Source: Bacillota bacterium (GTDB lineage: Bacteria; Bacillota; Sulfobacillia; Symbiobacteriales; Symbiobacteriaceae). Taken from it: a stretch of 6,950 bases of DNA. The notes beneath the pieces were generated by a model that saw only the letters and a program-made list of their open reading frames with translations, did no database searches and had not been told where the DNA came from. This document shows positions 1 through 4,978 of this stretch, in pieces. The position numbers and the translations under genes were made by a program. Numbering within the stretch: the first letter of the stretch is position 1; each line of letters starts with the position of its first letter. Location of the stretch: positions 1 to 6,950 of the forward strand of contig JAQBPS010000811.1 of the NCBI GenBank assembly GCA_028287415.1, written 5' to 3'.

Positions 1-1599
1 AACACCGGCGGCAAGACGCTGCTGCTCAAGACGCTGGGACTGCTGGTGCTGATCGCCCGCTCGGGCATGCACATCCCGGTGGACGAGGGCTCGACCTTGT
101 GCGAGTTTGCGGAGGTGTTTGCGGATATCGGCGACCAGCAGAGCCTCGAGCAGTCGCTTAGTACGTTTTCGGGGCACATCGCCAACGTCGCGCCGATGCT
201 GGTGCAGGCGGGGCCGGGGACGCTGATCCTGCTGGACGAGCTGGGGTCGGGGACGGACCCGCACGAGGGCACGGGGCTGGGGATTGCGCTGCTGGAGGCG
301 TTCCTGGCCAGGGGCGCTTATGTGCTGAGCACCACGCATCTGCGGGATATCAAGGAGTTTGGGCGGGTCACGGCCGGGTGCGCCATCGCAGGCATGGGCT
401 TTGATGGCGCGACGCTCCAGCCCACCTATCAACTGGTGTACGGCACGCTGGGGGAGAGCCACGGTCTGGAGATTGCGGCCCGGCACGGGCTGCCGGCGGC
501 TGTGGTGGAGCGGGCACGGGCGCTCGTGTACGGGGAGGATGCGCCCGGTCGGGCGCCGGGGCCGAATGAGACGGCTGAGCCGGGCCCGAATGACACGGTT
601 GAGCCGGACCCGGTGTGGGACGGCGCGTCGGAATCCCAGCGGGGCCCGTCCCCGCAGCCGGGCGCGACCCCGACCTTGACCCCGACCCCGACCGTGACCC
701 TGACCCTGACCTTGACCCCGACCCCGACCTTGACCCCGACCCCCGCCCGTGCACCCACCCCCGCCGCCGACCCCCTGGCGATGGTCGTGGAGGCCGTCTC
801 CCCCAGCCGCTGTCGCCTTTGGCACAACGATGCCGTCCGCGAGACCACCATCCGCGACACCCTGCGCCGGCGAATGCCCGCTGGCCTCGTCGCAGGCGAC
901 CGCGTCCGGATGCGGGACGGCCAGGCCATCGAGGCCGCCAACCGGCGCAACTTCCTCGTCAGCCGCGACGCCGACACCGGCGCCGAGACCGTCGTCGCCG
1001 CCAACCTCGACCGCCTGCTGATTATCGTGTCCGCCCGCCAGCCGGACTTCCACGGCACCATGCTCGCCCGGCATCTCTTCTACGCCGAGAGCCACGGCGT
1101 GGCGCCGATCATCTGCCTGACCAAGTCCGACCTCGTCGCCCCCGATGTCGCCGATGAGTGGCTGAGCCCTTTCCGAACCATCGGCTACGAGGCGCTCGCC
1201 GTCAGCGCCGTCAAGTCCCGGGGCGTCGCTGATCTGACTGAGACGCTGGCCGAGAAGGTGACAGCCGTCATCGGCTACCCGGGCGCGGGCAAAACGACGC
1301 TGCTCGGCGCGCTGACCGGCGCGGTGCGGCCAGACAGCGCAAAGCCCCGGGCGCTTAACGTCGCCCGGGACTCCTGGCTGATCGATATGCCGGGCCTGCG
1401 TGCGCTCGGTGTGTGGAAACCCAATCTGTCTGCGGGTCTCCGGGAGTTCGCACCCTACCTGGGCCTGTGCGCCCACGCGGGCTGCCTCCATCGCCAGGAA
1501 AAAGGGTGCGCCGTCCGCCTCGCAACGGATACCGGTGCGATCCCCCGTCAGCTCTACGACCAGTACCTGGCCCTGCTTCACCAGATGCGGCTGGCGTGA
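1..1599 (+). CDS. mutS2: MutS2 ATPase domain fused to an RsgA-like GTPase (5' end cut by window)
   Basis: 532 codons are visible; residues are counted here from the first base. Residues 1-6 (NTGGKT) are the end of the MutS2 Walker A motif, so the N-terminal core and clamp lie outside the window. DIGDQQSLEQSLSTFSGH (about 42-59), Walker B LILLDE (75-80) with GSGTDPHEG, STTH and the FDGATLQPTYQL stretch are MutS2 hallmarks; this domain ends near residue 178. The KOW and Smr domains expected next are absent. A Pro/Thr linker (about 180-258) leads instead into an RsgA/YjeQ module: OB fold (about 261-315), circularly permuted GTPase with G4 TKSD (374-377), G5 SA (402-403), G1 GYPGAGKTT (425-433) and G3 DMPG (462-465), then zinc knuckle C490-x4-C495-x-H497-x5-C503. 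Only 28 residues separate G1 from G3, and no switch I G-R-H-T-T motif is visible. MutS2 acts on collided ribosomes or DNA; RsgA acts in 30S maturation. Domain identity is firm; the joint function is inference. Confidence 0.93.
   Translation, partial: NTGGKTLLLKTLGLLVLIARSGMHIPVDEGSTLCEFAEVFADIGDQQSLEQSLSTFSGHIANVAPMLVQAGPGTLILLDELGSGTDPHEGTGLGIALLEAFLARGAYVLSTTHLRDIKEFGRVTAGCAIAGMGFDGATLQPTYQLVYGTLGESHGLEIAARHGLPAAVVERARALVYGEDAPGRAPGPNETAEPGPNDTVEPDPVWDGASESQRGPSPQPGATPTLTPTPTVTLTLTLTPTPTLTPTPARAPTPAADPLAMVVEAVSPSRCRLWHNDAVRETTIRDTLRRRMPAGLVAGDRVRMRDGQAIEAANRRNFLVSRDADTGAETVVAANLDRLLIIVSARQPDFHGTMLARHLFYAESHGVAPIICLTKSDLVAPDVADEWLSPFRTIGYEALAVSAVKSRGVADLTETLAEKVTAVIGYPGAGKTTLLGALTGAVRPDSAKPRALNVARDSWLIDMPGLRALGVWKPNLSAGLREFAPYLGLCAHAGCLHRQEKGCAVRLATDTGAIPRQLYDQYLALLHQMRLA
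562..609 (+). repeat. Two-copy 24-nt tandem repeat in the fusion linker
   Basis: Two adjacent 24-nt units (562-585 and 586-609) differ at three positions. In the reading frame of the fusion gene they encode PNETAEPG and PNDTVEPD, an acidic, disordered-looking 8-residue repeat at residues 188-203. It lies just after the end of the MutS2 ATPase domain and before the hexamer array, so the linker was assembled from two different tandem duplications. Confidence 0.85.
666..743 (+). repeat. Hexanucleotide array, 13 x GACCNN, encoding a Thr-Pro/Leu/Val linker
   Basis: Thirteen uninterrupted 6-nt units all begin GACC: GACCCC seven times, GACCTT three times, GACCCT twice and GACCGT once. In frame they give alternating Thr with Pro, Leu or Val (about residues 223-248), an extended flexible linker between the MutS2 and RsgA parts. 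Because the unit is 6 nt, gain or loss of copies by slippage would change linker length without breaking the frame. The units differ only at the last two positions, and each change keeps Thr at alternate residues. Confidence 0.95.
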
Positions 1600-1602
1600 G
1601 TG

Positions 1603-2835
1603 CTACACACTGACCTTCTCGTCCCAGGGGACCGTGTATGAGTAAACCCAGTCGTTCGACCGGGAGTTCGCAAAGAGCCCGAGGAAGACCGGCATCAGCA
1701 AGTCCCGGCACCAGCGCGCCATCGCCGTGGACGCAACCTTCGTCTGCCCGGTGCGCCGTGAAGCTGCGACCACCTTCTCCGCTCGCCCCCGCCGGAGCGC
1801 CTGGTACCTGGCAAACGCCTGCGCCAAATCGGGAATGTCCCGGAGGCACTTGGCCAGCACGATCGCATCTTCCAGCGCCATGGACGCCCCCTGCCCCGCA
1901 TGCGGCGATACGGCGTGCACAGCATCGCCGACCAGCACCACGGGGCCCTTGTGCCAGGCCGGTTGACTGGGAATATCGTAAATCGGATACACACCGATCT
2001 CGCCCGTGGTCGCACGGATCATCTGCGCGATCAGCGGTGCATCGTCGCGGTGGAGGGCAAGGAGTCGCTGCCGCCACTCTTCGCTCGTGGTGGCCCTGAA
2101 TGCCTCTCGATCCGGCTCACCCGGCCAGGCTACGTTACTGAACCAGTACGCCTCGCCCGTTGGTTTCACGAGGTAGCCGAAGAACGCTTGCTTCCCGAAG
2201 ATCATCTGCATTGTACCCGGGGTCGGCGGCGCGGTAGCGTCCTGCGGCATGCCGCCACAACTCAGCATGCCCGTGTAGGACGGCTGCGGCGCATGCGGGA
2301 AGATCAGCTGGCGGGTGCGTGAGTGAATGCCGTCGCAGCCGACGAGGAAGTCCCCGGTCGCCTCTGTGCCGTCCGCGAAGCAGGCCGTGACCGGATGCGC
2401 ACCGCCGATCCGGATTTCCTTCAGCTTTTTGCCGAACTGTACCGGGATGCCCTGGCGAAGGGCCTCGTCACGGATCGTCCGCGTGAGGAGCCCCCGTTTG
2501 ATGACAACACCGGGATGCCCCTCGGCGCCGTTGCGCACCTCGCCGAGGTGCTTGAGGCTGCCATTCGCGAACACCATCCGGCGCGCTGGGAAGCCTTGTG
2601 CCGAGACTGCGCCCTCGAGGCCCAGCGTTTTCAGAACGCTCACGCCATTCGCCGCCGTGTTCAGGAAGAGGCCGGCATAGTCGGCCGGTTCGCTCTGCGC
2701 CTCATAAATAGTTGCATTGATGCCTGCGCGCCGCAGGAACAGTGCGGTCGCCGGGCCGACGATGCCGCACCCGATGATCAGCGCTTTCCGCCCCGTCAAT
2801 GCGGTCTCATCGGATCGGGATGTGTGATTTTCCAT
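1603..2835 (-). CDS. FAD-dependent group A monooxygenase
   Basis: A 410-residue flavoprotein of the PHBH/TetX-like single-component hydroxylase fold. It would use FAD and NAD(P)H to insert one oxygen atom into a small, probably aromatic or polyketide-like substrate in the cytoplasm. Visible motifs are the Rossmann GCGIVG (22-27) with the acidic residue E45 closing beta-2 (IYEA), the DG motif GDFLVGCDGIHSR (161-173), and the FAD ribityl GD motif GPVVLVGDAVHAVSPHAGQG (297-316) followed by ALEDA. Length fits the family. The ATG at 2835 is chosen because GGGGAG (complement of 2844-2849) lies 8 nt upstream; an earlier in-frame start at 2904 would add 23 non-homologous-looking residues lying wholly inside padR. 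The gene starts 40 nt before padR ends, so the two are probably translationally coupled and controlled by PadR. Its stop is 3 nt from the convergent fusion gene. The substrate is unknown. Confidence 0.9.
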   Translation of the reverse strand: MENHTSRSDETALTGRKALIIGCGIVGPATALFLRRAGINATIYEAQSEPADYAGLFLNTAANGVSVLKTLGLEGAVSAQGFPARRMVFANGSLKHLGEVRNGAEGHPGVVIKRGLLTRTIRDEALRQGIPVQFGKKLKEIRIGGAHPVTACFADGTEATGDFLVGCDGIHSRTRQLIFPHAPQPSYTGMLSCGGMPQDATAPPTPGTMQMIFGKQAFFGYLVKPTGEAYWFSNVAWPGEPDREAFRATTSEEWRQRLLALHRDDAPLIAQMIRATTGEIGVYPIYDIPSQPAWHKGPVVLVGDAVHAVSPHAGQGASMALEDAIVLAKCLRDIPDLAQAFARYQALRRGRAEKVVAASRRTGQTKVASTAMARWCRDLLMPVFLGLFANSRSNDWVYSYTVPWDEKVSV

Positions 2836-3413
2836 GCTGACTGCTCCCCTTTTTGCTCTGTGAACGTACCGTCCTTGATCCGTTCGATCAGTTGGTGCAG
2901 CCACTTGACCTCTGCCTCACGCATGGTCAGGCTGTACTCCTGTTCGATGAGAAAGAGCCGGTCCACGAACTTCGCCGTCGCTTCGATGGCACTACGGATC
3001 TCAGCCACGTCGGCGGCGAGCAGTTTGCAGCGTTCCGCCAGTAAAGCAACGGCTTCCCGGGGCGCAAGGTGCCCCATGAAAGCGAGCCCCGCCGCGAACT
3101 GCGGGTACTCTTTGAACGGGGTGCGAATCAGAGAGCGCAGCCACTCCAGGAACTCAGTCCGCCCTGCGGGGGTGACTGCGTACACGGTTCGCTCCGGGTG
3201 CTTGGTATCCCTGAGGGTTTCCACTGGTTCAATGAGTTGATTTCGCACCAGTGCCTCGGTCACCGAGTAGAGTGATCCGGTATTGATCTTGATGCTGTCC
3301 GCGAGGCCGCGCTGCCGCATCACCGCACCGATCTCATAGGGGTGCATCGGCCGCTCATTCAGCAGCGACAGCACAGCCAGCGCCAACAGGTTGGATACCT
3401 TGCGTTTTGCCAA
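2796..3413 (-). CDS. PadR family transcriptional regulator
   Basis: A 205-residue PadR repressor-like protein. Residues 1-90 are the winged helix: LLALAVLSLLNERPMHPYEI (9-28), then the recognition-helix segment NTGSLYSVTEALVRNQLIE (44-62), and the wing RTVYAVTPAGRTEFLEWL (75-92). Residues 100-185 are the helical C-terminal dimerisation domain (Vir_act_alpha_C type) with a long coiled-coil-like helix. The start is TTG at 3413, supported by a perfect AGGAGG (complement of 3421-3426) 7 nt upstream; translation then reads MAKRKVSNLLALAVLSLL, the usual PadR beginning. The last 12 or so codons overlap the monooxygenase gene in another frame and carry its ribosome binding site. PadR proteins usually repress themselves and an adjacent detoxification gene until a phenolic or drug-like ligand binds. 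The operator-like repeats upstream fit this, but the ligand cannot be told. Confidence 0.93.
   Translation of the reverse strand: MAKRKVSNLLALAVLSLLNERPMHPYEIGAVMRQRGLADSIKINTGSLYSVTEALVRNQLIEPVETLRDTKHPERTVYAVTPAGRTEFLEWLRSLIRTPFKEYPQFAAGLAFMGHLAPREAVALLAERCKLLAADVAEIRSAIEATAKFVDRLFLIEQEYSLTMREAEVKWLHQLIERIKDGTFTEQKGEQSAWKITHPDPMRPH
2844..2850 (-). promoter_or_regulatory. Ribosome binding site of the monooxygenase, inside padR
   Basis: The minus strand reads AGGGGAG, 8 nt before the ATG at 2835. The site lies within the last codons of padR (residues around KGEQ), so ribosomes finishing padR pass over it. It decides the monooxygenase start. Confidence 0.75.
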
Positions 3414-3420
3414 CAGGTTT

Positions 3421-3426
3421 CCTCCT
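3421..3426 (-). promoter_or_regulatory. Strong ribosome binding site for TTG-initiated padR
   Basis: The minus strand reads AGGAGG (within GAGGAGGAAACC), 7 nt before the TTG at 3413. This perfect site compensates for the weak TTG start and is the main reason for choosing it. Confidence 0.85.
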
Positions 3427-3433
3427 CATAGAC

Positions 3434-3464
3434 TAGTCGATTTCGACTATACGTGTTCGACTAT
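3434..3464 (-). promoter_or_regulatory. Putative PadR operator: palindrome plus third half-site
   Basis: TAGTCGA (3434-3440), a 2-nt spacer and TCGACTA (3443-3449) form a perfect 7-2-7 palindrome on the plus strand. A further copy of the half-site, within TTCGACTAT, lies at 3456-3464, exactly 14 nt from the same 9-mer at 3442-3450. The palindrome covers the -10 box and predicted start of transcription; the third half-site lies in the -10/-35 spacer. Binding of the PadR product here would block RNA polymerase. That the sites are repeated is seen directly; that PadR is the binder is inference from position and family behaviour. Confidence 0.7.
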
Positions 3465-3474
3465 CCAAAGTCAA
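3446..3474 (-). promoter_or_regulatory. Sigma-70/sigma-A type promoter of padR-monooxygenase
   Basis: On the minus strand, -35 TTGACT (complement of 3469-3474) and -10 TATAGT (complement of 3446-3451) are separated by exactly 17 nt. Each hexamer differs from consensus at one position. Transcription would start near 3439, giving a short leader of roughly 25 nt before the TTG start of padR. Confidence 0.82.
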
Positions 3475-3475
3475 C

Positions 3476-3508
3476 AAAAAAGCCCGACTCGGCGTTGCGA
3501 GTCGGGCT
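3476..3508 (-). terminator. Rho-independent terminator of the permease transcript
   Basis: A perfect 11-bp stem (AGCCCGACTCG at 3481-3491 with CGAGTCGGGCT at 3498-3508) encloses a 6-nt loop. On the minus strand it is followed by a run of six T (complement of 3476-3481). It begins 16 nt after the permease stop codon. The T run ends one base before the -35 box of padR, so termination and re-initiation are packed back to back. The plus-strand side has no good T run, so it appears one-directional. Confidence 0.92.
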
Positions 3509-3524
3509 TGCGCTTTAACCGCCC

Positions 3525-4838
3525 CTAATGCCCCATGGCGAAAAACACTGCAAAGATGATCCCCACGACCCAGAGCGGCCAGGTCAGTTTGGCCCGCTTG
3601 CCTGCGAGTAAATTGATCACCAGGTAGCTGAGGAACCCGTAGCCGATGCCCCGCCCGATGTTATAGGTGAACGGGATCGTCGCCAGGGTGATGAAGGCGG
3701 GCAGCGCTTCTGTCACCTCACTCCAGTCGATCGCGGCCACTTGGCCGAGCATCAGGAACCCGACAACGATGAGGGCCGGCGCGGTCGCAATCGCCGGCAC
3801 GACTGCGATCACGGGCGTGAAGAAGATCGAGAGCAGGAAGAGCACGCCTACGGTAATGGCGGTCAGGCCCCGCCGACCGCCCTCCCCAATGCCTGCCGCC
3901 GACTCGACGAATGTCGTCGCCGACGAGACGCCGAGCGCACCGCCGAGCACCGCCGCCAGGCCGTCGACCGCCAGCACCCGGTTGAGGCGGGGAATGCGCG
4001 GGTTCTCCGCGGTGACGTACCCCGCCTGCTCCGCCAGGCCGACGACGGTCCCCATCATATCGAAGAAGTCGCTCATCACCAGTGTGAAGATGATCGGGAT
4101 GTAGGCGAGCCGGAAGGCGGCGGGGAACGCAGCGAGCGTGAAATGCGGCATGACCGGTTGGCTGATGATGCCCGTCGGCGGCGCCTGAATGCCGGTCAGC
4201 ATGGCGAGCGCTGTTGCAAAGAGGATGCCGACGAGGATGGCGCCCTTCACCTTGCGGGCCATCAAGATGCCGATCACCAACACCGCGGCGAGGGTGATCA
4301 TTGGCCCGGGGTGCTGAGCGCTCCACGGGGCGTACGTGATCAGCGTCGCTGGACTGGCGGTCACCAGGCCGGCGTTGATAAAGCCGATCAGGGCGATGAA
4401 CAGGCCGATGCCGCCGGCGATCGCGCGCCTGAGGTTGAGCGGAATCGCGAGGAAAATCACCTCACGCAGGCGGGTGGCGACGAGCAGCAGAATGATCAGC
4501 CCCTCGATCACCACGAGCGACATGGCGACATCGTAGGGGATGCCCATGCCGATGATCACTGCGAACGTGATAAACGCGTTCAGCCCCATGCCCGGCGCCA
4601 GTGCGATCGGGTAGTCGGCCCAGAGGCCCATCAGCAAGGTGATGATGCCGGCGGTCAGACCCGTCCCCACGATGATCGCAGCCTTGTTGGCACCCGGTGC
4701 GTTGCCCAGGATGCTCGGGTTGACGAACAGGATGTACGCCATCGTCATGAAGGTGACGATGCCGGCGACAATTTCCGTCCGGGCGGAGGTGCGCTGTGCG
4801 GCCTGCCGCCCCGCCGGCTGTTGTGGTGTATCGGCCAT
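3525..4838 (-). CDS. NCS2 family purine permease (AzgA / PbuG type)
   Basis: A 437-residue multi-spanning membrane protein with about 12-14 hydrophobic segments. It belongs to the AzgA branch of nucleobase-cation symporters, which import adenine, guanine or hypoxanthine with protons. Family signatures are FMTMAYILFVNPSILG (30-45), APGMGLNAF (81-89), FFDMMGTVVGLAEQAGY (258-274), GVSSATTFVESAAGIGEGG (303-321) followed by RRGLTA, and IPFTYNIGRGIGYGFLSY (388-405). Length is normal. The ATG at 4838 follows a GGGAGGG site about 11 nt upstream. The gene lies 140 nt after the dehydrogenase stop with no terminator seen between, so read-through from upstream is possible, but the gap may hold its own promoter. 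It ends with a strong terminator. The preferred base cannot be assigned from sequence. It probably serves purine salvage. Confidence 0.93.
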   Translation of the reverse strand: MADTPQQPAGRQAAQRTSARTEIVAGIVTFMTMAYILFVNPSILGNAPGANKAAIIVGTGLTAGIITLLMGLWADYPIALAPGMGLNAFITFAVIIGMGIPYDVAMSLVVIEGLIILLLVATRLREVIFLAIPLNLRRAIAGGIGLFIALIGFINAGLVTASPATLITYAPWSAQHPGPMITLAAVLVIGILMARKVKGAILVGILFATALAMLTGIQAPPTGIISQPVMPHFTLAAFPAAFRLAYIPIIFTLVMSDFFDMMGTVVGLAEQAGYVTAENPRIPRLNRVLAVDGLAAVLGGALGVSSATTFVESAAGIGEGGRRGLTAITVGVLFLLSIFFTPVIAVVPAIATAPALIVVGFLMLGQVAAIDWSEVTEALPAFITLATIPFTYNIGRGIGYGFLSYLVINLLAGKRAKLTWPLWVVGIIFAVFFAMGH

Positions 4839-4978
4839 GTGAATCTGTGCCCTCCCTGGATTGTGCGAAGATGCGCCCGGCTACCTTACGGTGCCCAATT
4901 ATCCGTAGCGTCTCCGCAACCGGCGGGTCATAGACCACCGATCCGAGGGAATGGCACAGATCCGGGGACGCGGGCTGA
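4839..4978 (-). other. Intergenic leader upstream of the purine permease
   Basis: This 140-nt gap lies between the dehydrogenase stop and the permease start. On the minus strand, three short helices can be drawn in a junction-like layout: GGTCTA with TAGCC across 4931-4936 and 4879-4883 (one bulge), CCGC/GCGG at 4923-4926 and 4914-4917, and CCGTA/TACGG at 4903-4907 and 4887-4891. A GATAAT box (complement of about 4898-4903) could be a -10, but no good -35 sits 16-18 nt away. No T-run terminator is visible. The permease ribosome binding site is at its downstream end. I assign no named riboswitch. Confidence 0.4.

Noticed and set aside
666..743. CRISPR array or telomere-like repeat
   Set aside because: The units are 6 nt with no spacers, lie inside a coding frame and encode an alternating Thr linker, so it is a coding microsatellite.
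600..780. Possibility that mutS2 and rsgA are two separate genes here
   Set aside because: There is no stop codon in the frame between the two parts and no ribosome binding site before the RsgA Met at 781; a single fused product is the direct reading, subject to read-level confirmation.
368..1157. Gly/Ser/Arg and Asp/Pro repeat proteins in other frames across the hexamer array
   Set aside because: These repeats are the alternative-frame and antisense readings of the GACCNN array; the MutS2-RsgA frame runs through with domain homology on both sides.
2323..3240. Plus-strand open frame of 305 codons across the monooxygenase and padR
   Set aside because: It spans two well-supported minus-strand genes, matches no family I recognise and has no ribosome binding site of note; it is a shadow frame.
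4879..4936. Canonical purine riboswitch upstream of the permease
   Set aside because: Only a short L3-like stretch matches; the conserved UUUCUACC and AUAUGG core segments are missing. It is kept only as a low-interest structural lead.
4939..4976. Terminator after the dehydrogenase
   Set aside because: The repeated GATCCG here is a direct repeat rather than a stem, and there is no T run on the minus strand.
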